NCBI GenBank assembly: GCA_022447625.1
Contig: JAKVAX010000017.1
Span: 1-64,000 of the forward strand
Length of the DNA: 64,000 bases
Source: Flavobacteriales bacterium
Lineage (GTDB): Bacteria > Bacteroidota > Bacteroidia > Flavobacteriales_D > Sanyastnellaceae
Direction of reading: 5' to 3'
In this document: one piece after another, positions 26,042 through 35,026 of the stretch
How the letters are laid out: every line of letters starts with the position of its first letter
How positions within the stretch are numbered: the first letter of the stretch is position 1
Notes under the pieces: model-generated
What the model saw: the letters and a program-made list of their open reading frames with translations, nothing else
The model's database searches: none
What the model was told of the DNA's origin: nothing
Position numbers and translations under genes: made by a program

Positions 26042-28300
26042 TTAGTGTCTGATCAACAACTGTCCTGTCATTTTCGCATTGTCACCTTCGGCACGAACGA
26101 AGTACCACCCTGTAGGAAGATCTGCCGTGTTCAGCTGAACTTGATTATCGTTCACTACTGATTGGCTGTGAACGATTTGTCCAACTGCATTCAATACTTC
26201 CAAACGATCAGCTCCAACTGGTAGCTCGATAATCGCGTTTTGGTTGGCAGGGTTCGGGTAAATCTTTAGCTCAGAAGCTTCAAGTGAACCAATACTCAAG
26301 TCTTGAGTACAGAAGTCTACATTGTCTTCATCTGTGAACTCACCTCCAGTAGCGAAGGTTTGTCCGAGGTGGTTGTATAGTTCATATGAGCCTTCACCCC
26401 AACCACAACAGATTCCGTCTCCGAATGCGTCGAAGATGGTGAAAGTGTAACAACCTTCTTCAATGCATAAGTTCACTGTGACCAGTTCTCCGTCTGCATC
26501 ATCAGCGTATGGACCACCATTGTAAACTACTTGGTTGTTCGCATTGCGCACTTCCCACGTAGTCTCAGAACCGTAATCATCTAGTGTAAGCTCAAGAACG
26601 TAATCCAATGTTGGGCCTGTATTCGCTGTGAATTCAAACGTCGCCGAGTTATTCGTGTTGTTTTCGTCGTTCTCAGCATTAGGACCTTCGAGTACAACTG
26701 TGATTTCGTTGTTTCCGTCTTGAAGGTTTGCGGCTGGTAGTGCTACGGTTGTGCTAGCAAACTGCTCCAATGTTCCCGTCCAAGGAATCGTCTGGATTAG
26801 CGTTCCGTTCACGTAGTACTCAATAGTGATTGAGTTTACTGTTGTTGTTCCCATGTTTGAGATGACAACACTCGGGAAAGCAGTGTTTCCACAAACGACT
26901 TCATCAACACCTGTGATCGCGCCTGCTACTACATCGTAAGCCAGGGCCTCGAATCCTTCTGGGTACCCATCAAGAACAGTCGCTCCTGTGTTCAGCGGAT
27001 CCAACCAGTCACGTAAACGTGAGCTTGGTGAGTTACCATCCCAGCTAACACCGAAACGTCCGTACCAGTCAGCGCCACCGTTATTCACGCTTCCGTTACA
27101 CGCAGCGAAACCTCCGTAGAGCTGTCCGATAATGCGGTGGTTCTGATCGAATAGAGGTGATCCAGAAGATCCACCTTCTGTAACTCCATCTTCCCATTCA
27201 TCGATGTACCATACAGCAGCTCCTGCTTGGTTCGCATGGTAAGGATTGTCTTCGTCGAAGCAAATCTTCTTCACGTCTCCTGATGGGTGGTGAATACCTG
27301 TGGTATTCTGCACTGTTTGCTGGTCAGAATTGTCCCATCCTGCGTACTGCACGTTGAAGTCAGCCGGAGGAGTTTCGTTCAATTCAAGAAGAGCCATGTC
27401 ACTACCTGCGCTGCTTGCTAGAAGAGATGATCCACTGACACTTTGGTTGGTAGGCCCGTTAGAACCGTTGCAACCTGCTGTTTCGTGGTTGAAGTAGAAT
27501 ACCCAGTTGTTGTTTCCACCTAGACAGTGGTTCGCCGTAAGAAAGTAAGGCGTGCCATCTTGAGCGGTGTTGTTCACCAGCGCACCACTACACACAGCAA
27601 ACCCTCCGCTCACGATCAGCGCTACTGAGCGGCTTTCTGTTTGCCACATGTCTCCTTCCGGGCAGTTTACATTGATATTACATGCACCAGAATTTCCGAA
27701 AGGTCCACGGTTTGTTTCTGCGCCGTAGCCCACCATTGAGCGGTATCCATGTACAATGGTTCCTACTTCAAGAATACTTTTCCCTGCCACGTCAGCTGGT
27801 TCGTAAAGCTCGATCACAGCTAAATCGCCATCGATCAAACCTACACCGAAGCCGCCGTGCGGTTGGTTACTTTCACTTGTATATGATCCTTTGAAAGCAG
27901 AACGGTCTTCATTCCAGATGAAGAGTTTTGCTCCGTCGGCCAATTTGAAACGGTTGAAGATAAAGCTGATGCTTGTTGCTTCAGGACATTCAATGGCTAG
28001 TTGCCATAGGGAAGCTCCGTTTTCAAGTTCAATTGTGTTACCTACTTCATTGCGATCAAGCGATACTTTCCATTCTTCACCGAAGCGGTATGGTGCTTCT
28101 TTGTATTGGTCAGTCACTTCATCTTGGTTGCGCAGGAGTTCCAGGTCTAGCGCCCCCGTGCTGTAAGTATCGATCGCTGCGCGATCATAGGATTTTTCGT
28201 GCCAGTTAAATGGCGATCCACCGTGTTCGATCTGAGCTGTTACTCCGAAGGTCAAACAGGTCATTAAGAATGTCAGGACAAAGGTTGGTTTCTTGAACAT
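26042..28300 (-). CDS. Secreted lysyl-endopeptidase-like serine protease with T9SS sorting domain
   Basis: An exported trypsin-fold protease of 752 residues from the ATG at 28300 (signal peptide MFKKPTFVLT...GVTAQ, residues 1-23). A propeptide-like region is followed by the S1 catalytic domain: His258 in FLTANHC, Asp301 in AGSDMALLEL, Ser379 in EGGSSGSPLF. This resembles lysyl endopeptidase of Lysobacter/Achromobacter type. After it come a CARDB-like beta domain (about 470-560), a second beta domain with CYTFTIFDAFGDGICCGWGEGSYEL, and the type A sorting domain (LKIYPNPANQNAIIELP ... ADLPTGWYFVRAEGD). It likely digests extracellular protein. It ends at a strong terminator. Confidence 0.92.
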   Translation of the reverse strand: MFKKPTFVLTFLMTCLTFGVTAQIEHGGSPFNWHEKSYDRAAIDTYSTGALDLELLRNQDEVTDQYKEAPYRFGEEWKVSLDRNEVGNTIELENGASLWQLAIECPEATSISFIFNRFKLADGAKLFIWNEDRSAFKGSYTSESNQPHGGFGVGLIDGDLAVIELYEPADVAGKSILEVGTIVHGYRSMVGYGAETNRGPFGNSGACNINVNCPEGDMWQTESRSVALIVSGGFAVCSGALVNNTAQDGTPYFLTANHCLGGNNNWVFYFNHETAGCNGSNGPTNQSVSGSSLLASSAGSDMALLELNETPPADFNVQYAGWDNSDQQTVQNTTGIHHPSGDVKKICFDEDNPYHANQAGAAVWYIDEWEDGVTEGGSSGSPLFDQNHRIIGQLYGGFAACNGSVNNGGADWYGRFGVSWDGNSPSSRLRDWLDPLNTGATVLDGYPEGFEALAYDVVAGAITGVDEVVCGNTAFPSVVISNMGTTTVNSITIEYYVNGTLIQTIPWTGTLEQFASTTVALPAANLQDGNNEITVVLEGPNAENDENNTNNSATFEFTANTGPTLDYVLELTLDDYGSETTWEVRNANNQVVYNGGPYADDADGELVTVNLCIEEGCYTFTIFDAFGDGICCGWGEGSYELYNHLGQTFATGGEFTDEDNVDFCTQDLSIGSLEASELKIYPNPANQNAIIELPVGADRLEVLNAVGQIVHSQSVVNDNQVQLNTADLPTGWYFVRAEGDNAKMTGQLLIRH

Positions 28301-28301
28301 A

Positions 28302-28760
28302 TCAATAGGTGTATACGATCTTTGAGTCATAATTGCGCAGGCGGAGGATTATGGTTCCTTCTTTCCCTGCTCTGATCTTTGAGAGATCAAAAGCAAGAGT
28401 ATCAGTCAGTAGCCCCCTACAAGTATCTCCATTGTTATTGTGACTAAGTGTCAAATTCATCTGTGGTGGCATGCTTTTCATCATGGCACCATTGGTAAAC
28501 AAGGTGAACTCATGATCTTCGCATCCTCCAGAATAACTTACAACCAGTTGAAGGATATCCCCACCGGTACTCGCTTCTTTCACTGAGTATTCAGCACCCG
28601 TCGTAAAGTCTACGCCTTGCTTAATAACAAGTGGCTGTACATCAAGTTTACTCACTTCTTGAGTTGTTGAAGGCTCCGTTTCAGCCACTGCAGTGGTTTC
28701 TTTCTTTGTTCCGCAGTTCAATAGAACTACAGAGAGTGTCAATAGTAGAATCGACTTCAT
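28302..28760 (-). CDS. Small lipoprotein, unknown function
   Basis: A 152-residue predicted lipoprotein from the ATG at 28760. The signal peptide MKSILLLTLSVVLLNCG ends at a lipobox-like LLNC. A low-complexity Thr/Glu linker follows, then a compact beta-rich domain with VSYSGGCEDHEFTLFTNGAMM and a second cysteine in GDTCRGLLTDTLAFDLSKI; the two cysteines could form a disulfide. An upstream in-frame extension has no signal character. The stop lies one base before the protease gene's start, so the two may be co-transcribed. No family name is assigned. Confidence 0.75.
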   Translation of the reverse strand: MKSILLLTLSVVLLNCGTKKETTAVAETEPSTTQEVSKLDVQPLVIKQGVDFTTGAEYSVKEASTGGDILQLVVSYSGGCEDHEFTLFTNGAMMKSMPPQMNLTLSHNNNGDTCRGLLTDTLAFDLSKIRAGKEGTIILRLRNYDSKIVYTY

Positions 28761-28868
28761 AGTTTCAAATTTAATACAGACCATTGGTATGCAAGCCGAT
28801 ACCTTGGTTGTGTTTATTCCACACCTTGGAGTGCAAACAAGGTACCGAAGATACATTTTGGAGTGATA

Positions 28869-30899
28869 TCAGGCTATCTTTTTAGAGGCTAGAAGCTCTT
28901 TCAAAGAGAACATTTCATCGCGTAATCGAGCAGCTTCCATGAAGTCCAGCTCTTTCGCAGCCTTCTCCATGCGCTTCTTGGTTTGTTCCACGAGTTTCTC
29001 AAGTTTTTCAGCGCTCAAGTATTGGATTACTGGATCGGCAGCCATGTTCGGTCCTTGTAATTCAGCCTCGCCAGAATAGATCTTACCGCGATCATCCACC
29101 AAATCAGTTTGTTCGAATAGATTTTTCCTTGTTTTCTTAATCTGTTGAGGAGTGATACCGTGCTTCTCATTGTATTCCACTTGGCGTTCCCGACGACGAG
29201 AGGTCTCATCAATAGTCTGCTGCATACTGTCCGTAATCTTATCAGCATACATGATCACACGTCCATTGACATTGCGCGCTGCACGTCCTGCAGTCTGAGT
29301 AAGCGATCGGTTGCTACGCAAGAATCCTTCTTTATCCGCGTCCATAATAGCCACAAGGGAAACTTCTGGAAGGTCAAGTCCTTCTCGAAGAAGGTTTACA
29401 CCCACCAATACGTCGATGATCCCTTCACGCAACTCACGAATAATCTCGATGCGATCTAGGGTCTTTACTTCTGAGTGCATATATCGACACTTGATGCTCA
29501 GACGGTCAAGGTATTTTGACAGCTCTTCCGCCATTCGTTTCGTCAAGGTAGTTACCAATACACGTTCTCCGTTTTCAATCGTCTGTTGAATCTCACCAAT
29601 CAAGTCATCTACTTGGTTTTCGCAAGGACGTACATCGATTGGTGGATCAAGGAGTCCTGTTGGACGAACGAGCTGTTCAACCACAACTCCTTCAGATCGT
29701 TCGAGTTCGAAATCAGCAGGCGTCGCACTGACATAGATGGCTTGATTCAGTAGCCCGTCGAACTCATCGAACTTCAACGGACGGTTATCCATGGCTGCTG
29801 GAATGCGGAAACCGTAGTCTACAAGGTTAATCTTTCGAGCGCGATCACCTCCGTACATCGCTCCAATTTGTGGAACGGTCACGTGACTTTCATCGATCAC
29901 CATCAAGAAATCTTCAGGGAAATAGTCTAACAAACAGAACGGACGTTCACCAGGCTGTCTGCGGTCGAAGTAGCGAGAGTAATTCTCAATACCGCTGCAG
30001 TACCCCAGTTCTTTCATCATCTCGATGTCATACACCGTGCGCTCTTCGAGACGTTTTGCTTCGAGGTATTTGCCTTGTTCTTTGAAGAAATCTACCTGCT
30101 TGACCATGTCTTGTTGAATCTGCCAAATGGCATCGTTCATCGTGTCGCGTCCTGTAACGAAGAGGTTGGCAGGGTAGATATTGACTTCATCTAGATCGTA
30201 GAGCTTCTGTCCGCTTTCCGGATCAATAGTCTCTAAACTCTCGATTTCATCGCCCCAAAAAGAAATACGCAGCGCATGATCAGCATATGCTAAGAATACA
30301 TCCACCGTATCACCTTGTACACGGAAGTTTCCTCGATTAAACTCTGCTCTTGTGCGTGAGTAAAGACTTTCTACTAGGCGGTGGAGTAGTTTGTTTCGGC
30401 CGATATACTCACCAACCTTCACTGGAATGACGCTTTTGTGGAATTCCACCGGGTTCCCAATACCGTAAATACAAGAAACTGAAGCAACCACGATGACGTC
30501 ACGTCTTCCCGAGAGCAACGAACTTGTCGTGCTCAATCGAAGCTTCTCAATTTCTTCATTGATACTGAGGTCTTTTTCGATGTAGGTACCAGTTACTGGG
30601 ATAAATGCTTCAGGTTGGTAGTAATCGTAATAACTCACGAAATACTCTACCAGGTTATTCGGGAAGAACTCCTTGAACTCGCTGTACAGCTGCGCCGCTA
30701 GCGTTTTGTTATGCGACAAAATCAGGGTAGGGCGCTGTGTTTCCTTAATTACGTTAGCTACCGTAAAGGTCTTTCCGGAACCTGTAACCCCAAGAAGGGT
30801 CTGGAACGGGACACCTTCGTTGATGCCTTGAGAAAGTTCTTTGATCGCTGTAGGTTGATCTCCAGTTGGTTGGAAATCCGAGACGAGGTCGAAGTTCAT
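28869..30899 (-). CDS. uvrB: Excinuclease ABC subunit B
   Basis: DNA-damage recognition helicase of nucleotide excision repair. The 676-residue length is standard. Motifs: Walker A GVTGSGKTFTVAN (about 39-51), the damage-probing hairpin YYDYYQPEAFIP, DESHVTVPQIGAMYGGDRARK (motif II region), and the second RecA half ending in QTAGRAARNVNGRVIMYAD. The C-terminal UVR domain KRMEKAAKELDFMEAARLRDEM contacts UvrC. Regulation is not evident; no LexA-like operator was recognised. Confidence 0.98.
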   Translation of the reverse strand: MNFDLVSDFQPTGDQPTAIKELSQGINEGVPFQTLLGVTGSGKTFTVANVIKETQRPTLILSHNKTLAAQLYSEFKEFFPNNLVEYFVSYYDYYQPEAFIPVTGTYIEKDLSINEEIEKLRLSTTSSLLSGRRDVIVVASVSCIYGIGNPVEFHKSVIPVKVGEYIGRNKLLHRLVESLYSRTRAEFNRGNFRVQGDTVDVFLAYADHALRISFWGDEIESLETIDPESGQKLYDLDEVNIYPANLFVTGRDTMNDAIWQIQQDMVKQVDFFKEQGKYLEAKRLEERTVYDIEMMKELGYCSGIENYSRYFDRRQPGERPFCLLDYFPEDFLMVIDESHVTVPQIGAMYGGDRARKINLVDYGFRIPAAMDNRPLKFDEFDGLLNQAIYVSATPADFELERSEGVVVEQLVRPTGLLDPPIDVRPCENQVDDLIGEIQQTIENGERVLVTTLTKRMAEELSKYLDRLSIKCRYMHSEVKTLDRIEIIRELREGIIDVLVGVNLLREGLDLPEVSLVAIMDADKEGFLRSNRSLTQTAGRAARNVNGRVIMYADKITDSMQQTIDETSRRRERQVEYNEKHGITPQQIKKTRKNLFEQTDLVDDRGKIYSGEAELQGPNMAADPVIQYLSAEKLEKLVEQTKKRMEKAAKELDFMEAARLRDEMFSLKELLASKKIA

Positions 30900-30928
30900 A
30901 GGGTGAAAATACGTCTTTCAACTGTGGT

Positions 30929-31615
30929 TTAGAAGAGGATTCCAAGGCGTAACGCCGAATGAATACCAATCGAGGTGTAGTCCGCCTTAAAGGTATAAGG
31001 AGATTCGCTTCCAACGATGTTGATGTGGTTACCAACCCAAGGGATGAATCCTAGGTTCTCTTCCCAGAACCCGATGTTTGGTTCTGGGCCGGTGGTGGCA
31101 GTCCCGCTCACTTGACCGAAGGCCAATCCGAAGCCAACCAGCGTGAGATCGATTGACCAAGCATCATTTACCACCCATTGAACTCCATATTGCAAACCGA
31201 GTACACTTTGGGTCCATTTGCCTTCAGCGGTATAGGAGGTTCCATCGAATTGATGTGTCACACTGGCATCCCAAATATGGTGTTGGAAGTAACCTGCGAT
31301 GTAGGGTTTGGTGGGTTGTGTTCTACCTTTTCGGGTATAGAAACGATAGGCGAGTTGACCGCCAATCACTTGCGCTTCACTCCTTGAGAGCTCCCAGCCT
31401 GTTTCAAGATTGTTGAATGCCATGTTCGGACCCGATATCCTGGGTCTGTAGGTGGCCGTGAGTTGCCAAGAGAATTGTTTGTCGCGTACTTTCTCAAAAC
31501 TGAATGAGGCGGTACCAAAGGCTGCTGAAGCCACATTGACTTTCGCCACACGGATTTGTGCAGTCGAAGAGAGTGCGAATAATAGACTGAATATGAGAGC
31601 AAGACTTCGTTTCAC
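30929..31615 (-). CDS. Predicted outer-membrane beta-barrel protein, unknown function
   Basis: Exported protein of about 228 residues. I place the start at the GTG at 31615, which gives a clean signal peptide (VKRSLALIFSLLFALSSTAQ); a TTG six codons upstream is also possible. The rest alternates polar and aromatic residues in beta-strand fashion (QLAYRFYTRKGR, KPYIAGYFQHHIWDASV, SIDLTLVGFGLAFGQ) and ends in a hydrophobic strand with C-terminal Phe (GIHSALRLGILF), as in small outer-membrane barrels. I do not recognise a specific family. It lies between the ribosomal operon terminator and uvrB. Confidence 0.65.
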   Translation of the reverse strand: MKRSLALIFSLLFALSSTAQIRVAKVNVASAAFGTASFSFEKVRDKQFSWQLTATYRPRISGPNMAFNNLETGWELSRSEAQVIGGQLAYRFYTRKGRTQPTKPYIAGYFQHHIWDASVTHQFDGTSYTAEGKWTQSVLGLQYGVQWVVNDAWSIDLTLVGFGLAFGQVSGTATTGPEPNIGFWEENLGFIPWVGNHINIVGSESPYTFKADYTSIGIHSALRLGILF

Positions 31616-31633
31616 AGGAGAGGTAAGAAACAA

Positions 31634-31660
31634 AAAAGGACCGGATACTCCGGTCCTTTT
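31634..31660 (-). terminator. Terminator of the rpsF-rpsR-rplI operon
   Basis: Stem AGGACCGGA / TCCGGTCCT with loop TAC, A-run on one side and TTTT on the other. It lies just after the rplI stop on the minus strand. Confidence 0.85.
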
Positions 31661-31682
31661 AATGTTTTATTCAGAGGGAGAA

Positions 31683-32129
31683 TTACTCTCCTACAACTTC
31701 GAATGTAACGTCTTGAGTAACGTTCTTGTGAAGTTTCACTTTCGCTATGTACTCGCCAAGTTCCTTGATGCTATCTTCAGCGATAGAGATGCTACGACGG
31801 TCGATTTCGAAACCGGCTTTGTTCAATGCTTCTGCAATCTGAATAGAGTTTACAGAACCGAAGATCTTACCGTTCTCTCCAGCCTTCGCACCAATGCTAA
31901 GCTTGAGAGCACCCATCTTGTCAGCAATACCCTGTGCTTCCGCAAGGATTTTCTCTTCTTTGTGAGCGCGCTGACGCTGGTTTTCTTCTAGGATCTTCTT
32001 CGCAGACTTCGTTGCAACTTCTGCCAATCCTTGTGGGATGAGGTAGTTACGAGCATAACCCGGACGTACGGTAACGATTTCGTCTTTGCTGCCGAGCTTT
32101 TCAATCTCTTGTTTTAGAATTACTTCCAT
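31683..32129 (-). CDS. rplI: 50S ribosomal protein L9
   Basis: bL9, an elongated two-domain protein of the large ribosomal subunit. The N-terminal domain has MEVILKQEIEKLGSKDEIVTVRPGYARNYLIPQGLA with the conserved GYARNYLIP rRNA-contact stretch. A long central helix (about 40-75) joins the C-terminal domain with GKIFGSVNSIQIAEAL. The 148-residue length is standard. It is last in the rpsF-rpsR-rplI order and is followed by a terminator. Confidence 0.98.
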   Translation of the reverse strand: MEVILKQEIEKLGSKDEIVTVRPGYARNYLIPQGLAEVATKSAKKILEENQRQRAHKEEKILAEAQGIADKMGALKLSIGAKAGENGKIFGSVNSIQIAEALNKAGFEIDRRSISIAEDSIKELGEYIAKVKLHKNVTQDVTFEVVGE

Positions 32130-32143
32130 TGTCTCGGGTTTTA

Positions 32144-32410
32144 TTATTTCAACATGTCAGCAACGTATGGCATTAAAGCCAAGTGACGTGCTTTCTTGAT
32201 TGCCTGAGCCACTTTACGCTGGTACTTCATAGAAGTTCCAGTCAAACGACGAGGAAGAATCTTTCCTTGCTCGTTGCAAAGCATCAATAGGTAATCTGGA
32301 TCTTTGTAATCAATGTACTTGATTCCTGCCTTCTTGAATCGACAGTATTTTTCGCGCTGAGTCTCAATTTGAATTGGATTCAGGTAACGGATATCTCCTT
32401 TCTGTGCCAT
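32144..32410 (-). CDS. rpsR: 30S ribosomal protein S18
   Basis: bS18, a small-subunit protein that pairs with S6 on the 16S rRNA platform. The 88-residue sequence contains the diagnostic YKDPDYLLMLCNEQGKILPRRLTG and the C-terminal QRKVAQAIKKARHLALMPYV. It has one cysteine in the C-terminal part but no zinc-binding set, as in most Bacteroidota. It lies between rpsF and rplI with short gaps. Confidence 0.98.
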   Translation of the reverse strand: MAQKGDIRYLNPIQIETQREKYCRFKKAGIKYIDYKDPDYLLMLCNEQGKILPRRLTGTSMKYQRKVAQAIKKARHLALMPYVADMLK

Positions 32411-32421
32411 GGTCTTCGGAA

Positions 32422-32778
32422 TTAAGCTTCTTTAGATTCAGTTTTCTGATTCTTCTTCTTGTTGCGACGGCTTTCAGCGTACTCGATATGGTACTTGTCC
32501 ATACGTGTAGTCAAAAAGCGGATGATGCGCTCGTCGCGACGGAATTCCGTCTCGTACGGACGAATGCCTTCACCTGGCAATTCGAATTCAAGAAGATGGT
32601 AGAATCCAGTCGTCTTCTTCTGGATTGGGTAAGCCAGTTTCCGAAGTCCCCAGTTCTCTTCATGAACAACTTTTCCTCCGTTGTCCTTGATGAGTCCTTT
32701 GAACTTGGTCACTGTTTCCGCTGCCTGCTCCTCAGACAGCACGGGAGTCATTATGAAAACAGTTTCGTAACGGTTCAT
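32422..32778 (-). CDS. rpsF: 30S ribosomal protein S6
   Basis: bS6 of the small-subunit platform. The N-terminus [22 protein letters not shown] and the later [25 protein letters not shown] are typical. The 118-residue length is normal with a short basic/Glu tail ([13 protein letters not shown]) that is not strongly conserved. It is first in the rpsF-rpsR-rplI operon, with a promoter box shortly upstream. Confidence 0.97.
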   Translation of the reverse strand: MNRYETVFIMTPVLSEEQAAETVTKFKGLIKDNGGKVVHEENWGLRKLAYPIQKKTTGFYHLLEFELPGEGIRPYETEFRRDERIIRFLTTRMDKYHIEYAESRRNKKKNQKTESKEA

Positions 32779-32803
32779 TGTGTATAAACTTAAAATTGGG
32801 GTG

Positions 32804-32834
32804 CAAAAGTACGTCTTTTCTTAAGAATCTGCAA
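32804..32834 (-). promoter_or_regulatory. Putative promoter of rpsF-rpsR-rplI
   Basis: On the minus strand a TTG (32832-32834), 20 bases, then TACTTTTG (32804-32811), close to the Bacteroidota arrangement TTTG-N19-21-TAnnTTTG. The -7 box ends 25 bases before the rpsF start. Confidence 0.6.
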
Positions 32835-32839
32835 TACTC

Positions 32840-33583
32840 CTACTGTGGTTCCGTCCAAATAGTCAATCCATTGAGGCTATAAGAGGAAACCGGATACCCA
32901 AAAGCATTGAATGCTGTGGGTGTACAACTACCGTCTTCTATGCAGGCAAAAAGGTCAATGAGCGTTTCAAATTTATTGAATTCAACGCGAGGCGAACTGT
33001 GTGCTCCGAAATAGGTGTATTCGCTGCCCAACTCTTGTATGATGCGCTCTGTGGATGCTTCATAAGCAGGAAGGTCATTCCCTGGGAGGAAGGCATAGAG
33101 TGTTCCATTGTACATGAAGTCACCCGCAAAGAAGTACTTTCTATCACTGTCAACAATTGCCACTGATTCTGGAGTATGGCCAGGGATGTTCCACAGAGAA
33201 ATCGTTCGTTCTCCCAAATCAATGGCTTGTCCATCACCCCACCACTCATTCACGACGACTTCAGAAGGACTAGAGGCCAAGACTTCTTGGAAGGTAAATT
33301 CAAAATTTCCTCCGGCATCCGCTCGCTCATGCAAGTATTCGAGATCAATGAACGCATGTTGATCGAACTCCTGAGTGTTTCCCACGTGGTCAAAATGAAA
33401 ATGAGAAAAGACCACAGTAACTGGAACATTGGTTAATGAATCTACGAGATGGTACAGTGAGGCCTCGCCCAGACCAGTATCAAACAACACTGCACGTTCA
33501 TTTCCGGCGATGAGGAAATTGACGTTGTATTGAGAGCCCTGAGGTTCGGCTATTATATAGGTAGCACAATCCACCTTCTCCAC
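32840..33583 (-). CDS. MBL-fold metallo-hydrolase, body of an interrupted lipoprotein gene
   Basis: Metallo-beta-lactamase-fold hydrolase domain of about 247 residues. It has VVFSHFHFDHVGNTQEF (HxHxDH metal motif), GHTPESVAIVD, KYFFAGDFMYNG with the bridging Asp, and AHSSPRVEF near the end. Activity in the fold ranges over lactamases, glyoxalases and lactonases, so substrate is not predicted. The frame stays open upstream to 33622, beyond the GTG used here, and then meets one TGA, after which the same frame encodes a lipoprotein signal (33623-33766). This part alone has no export signal, so it is probably a broken or misread gene rather than a separate cytoplasmic protein. Confidence 0.75.
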   Translation of the reverse strand: MEKVDCATYIIAEPQGSQYNVNFLIAGNERAVLFDTGLGEASLYHLVDSLTNVPVTVVFSHFHFDHVGNTQEFDQHAFIDLEYLHERADAGGNFEFTFQEVLASSPSEVVVNEWWGDGQAIDLGERTISLWNIPGHTPESVAIVDSDRKYFFAGDFMYNGTLYAFLPGNDLPAYEASTERIIQELGSEYTYFGAHSSPRVEFNKFETLIDLFACIEDGSCTPTAFNAFGYPVSSYSLNGLTIWTEPQ

Positions 33584-33622
33584 AAGGAACCAATCATCGA
33601 AGTAGAATGAACCATCCCATGG

Positions 33623-33766
33623 TCATGGGGTACCTCCTATGTCAGGACAAAAAACTTCAACCGGAGCAGGGGTAGAATCGGTTTCGCAAACCACTGGTTC
33701 TGCGTCTTTGTCGCAACTGACGAAGACGATAAAAAGCAAAAGTGCAAGCTTATGGGGTTGACGCAT
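33623..33766 (-). CDS. Lipoprotein leader fragment, 5' part of the interrupted MBL gene
   Basis: A 47-residue peptide: MRQPHKLALLLFIVFVSC is a lipoprotein signal with Cys18 as the lipidated residue, followed by an Asp/Pro-rich linker ending CPDIGGTP, then TGA. The MBL domain continues in the same frame directly after the stop (PWDGSFYFDDWFLVEK). The two parts together make a 308-residue lipoprotein, a plausible whole. Either a nonsense mutation, a sequencing error, or a readthrough site explains the break. The gene is divergent from dnaX. Confidence 0.6.
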   Translation of the reverse strand: MRQPHKLALLLFIVFVSCDKDAEPVVCETDSTPAPVEVFCPDIGGTP

Positions 33767-33889
33767 AGTTCGGTAAGCTAATATTTCCGAATGAATTCGG
33801 GGGTGAAGAGAGCTTCCGGAAAGGGGATTATTTGTGAATAACTCGGCTTTCTCAACCCAAAGAGCTTCACGATATTTGCATACTACCCC

Positions 33890-35026
33890 ATGGAACAACA
33901 ATCATTTCTCGTATCTGCTAGAAAGTACCGTCCGCAACGTTGGGAAACCGTCGTTGGCCAGGATGCGGTGACTTCTACGCTCAAAAAAGCGGTGAATACT
34001 GGCGAGATTGGCCAGTCATACCTCTTCTGTGGGCCACGAGGAGTAGGGAAGACCACGTGCGCTCGCATCTTTGCTCGCGCCATTAATACGGGAGTCATCG
34101 AAGAAGCGGACGCTGCTGCTTCGCTTGATGTAATGGATGGTGGAGACCAAGCTGATGACTGGGCATTCAACATCTTCGAGCTTGATGGGGCATCCAACAA
34201 CAAAGTAGAAGACATTCGCGGTCTAATTGACCAAGTGCGGATTCCACCTCAGAACGGCAAGTATAAGGTGTACATCATTGACGAGGTCCACATGTTGTCT
34301 CAAGGAGCATTCAATGCTTTCTTGAAAACGTTGGAAGAGCCACCACCTCACGCGGTGTTCATTCTAGCAACCACAGAGAAGCACAAGGTAATCCCAACCA
34401 TCCTCTCACGCTGTCAGATTTTCGATTTCAATCGCATCACTGTGACCGGAATGGTAAATCACCTTCAGAAAATTGTTTCTGACAAAGGAGTTACCGCTGA
34501 GCCTGAAGCATTGCACGTGATTGCTCAGAAAGCGGATGGAGCCATGCGCGATGCACTCTCGATTTTTGATCAAGTGGTGGCATTCACCAGTGGTAATCTG
34601 ACGTATGATGCTGTGACCAAGAACTTGAATGTTCTGGGGCATGACCTCTATTTCCGTTTGACAGATCAGATTATCAAAGAAGATATCCCGGCGGCACTGA
34701 AAGAGATCAATGAGGTTGTCAAAAAAGGATATGACCTCCACCACTTCATTAGTGGATTGGCAGGGCACTTCCGAAACCTAGTGATGGCAAAGCAGCCCGG
34801 AGTCATTGATCTCTTGGAAGTTTCTGATACCGTAAAAGGCCAATATTCAGAAGTCGCACAGAACGCGGAAATGCCATTCCTTCAGAATGCATTGAACGAA
34901 CTGCATGAAGCAGACATGAAGTACAAGCAGGCACACAACCCGCGCTTGCATACAGAGCTCTGTCTGATGAAGTTGTGTTCGATCCATCAGCGCATCCGTG
35001 AAAAAAAAAAGGCCGCTTTAGCCTAA
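33890..35026 (+). CDS. dnaX: DNA polymerase III subunit gamma/tau, zero-frame (gamma-like) product
   Basis: Clamp-loader ATPase of the replisome. Residues 1-378: AAA+ domain with Walker A GPRGVGKTTCARI (about 48-60), YIIDEVHMLSQGAFNAFLKTLEEPP (Walker B and following helix), TTEKHKVIPTILSRCQIFDF (sensor 1 and Arg finger SRC), then the lid and the collar domain to CSIHQRIREKKK. The four zinc-binding cysteines of the usual bacterial zinc module are not present in the usual spacing. The frame ends shortly after an A10 run (35001-35010), giving a gamma-sized protein. The rest of tau lies in the -1 frame downstream. Confidence 0.93.
   Translation: MEQQSFLVSARKYRPQRWETVVGQDAVTSTLKKAVNTGEIGQSYLFCGPRGVGKTTCARIFARAINTGVIEEADAAASLDVMDGGDQADDWAFNIFELDGASNNKVEDIRGLIDQVRIPPQNGKYKVYIIDEVHMLSQGAFNAFLKTLEEPPPHAVFILATTEKHKVIPTILSRCQIFDFNRITVTGMVNHLQKIVSDKGVTAEPEALHVIAQKADGAMRDALSIFDQVVAFTSGNLTYDAVTKNLNVLGHDLYFRLTDQIIKEDIPAALKEINEVVKKGYDLHHFISGLAGHFRNLVMAKQPGVIDLLEVSDTVKGQYSEVAQNAEMPFLQNALNELHEADMKYKQAHNPRLHTELCLMKLCSIHQRIREKKKAALA
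35001..35026 (+). promoter_or_regulatory. dnaX slippery A10 tract (frameshift or slippage site)
   Basis: Ten A residues followed by GGCC. In the zero frame the heptamer A AAA AAG (35005-35011) is identical to the E. coli dnaX shift site. A -1 shift passes into the tau frame and avoids the TAA at 35024-35026. A weak hairpin (AGGC/GCCT) lies right after. Polymerase slippage adding one A, as in Thermus dnaX, would have the same effect, and a one-base homopolymer error in the assembly cannot be excluded. Confidence 0.65.

Noticed and set aside
31452-31991. 179-residue plus-strand frame over the barrel gene and rplI
   Set aside because: It crosses a clear terminator and lies antisense to rplI, which is certain.
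33623-33625. TGA in the MBL lipoprotein as a selenocysteine codon
   Set aside because: The position is in a Pro-rich linker, not at an active site, and a second gene is cut by TAA instead. No SECIS-like stem was recognised.
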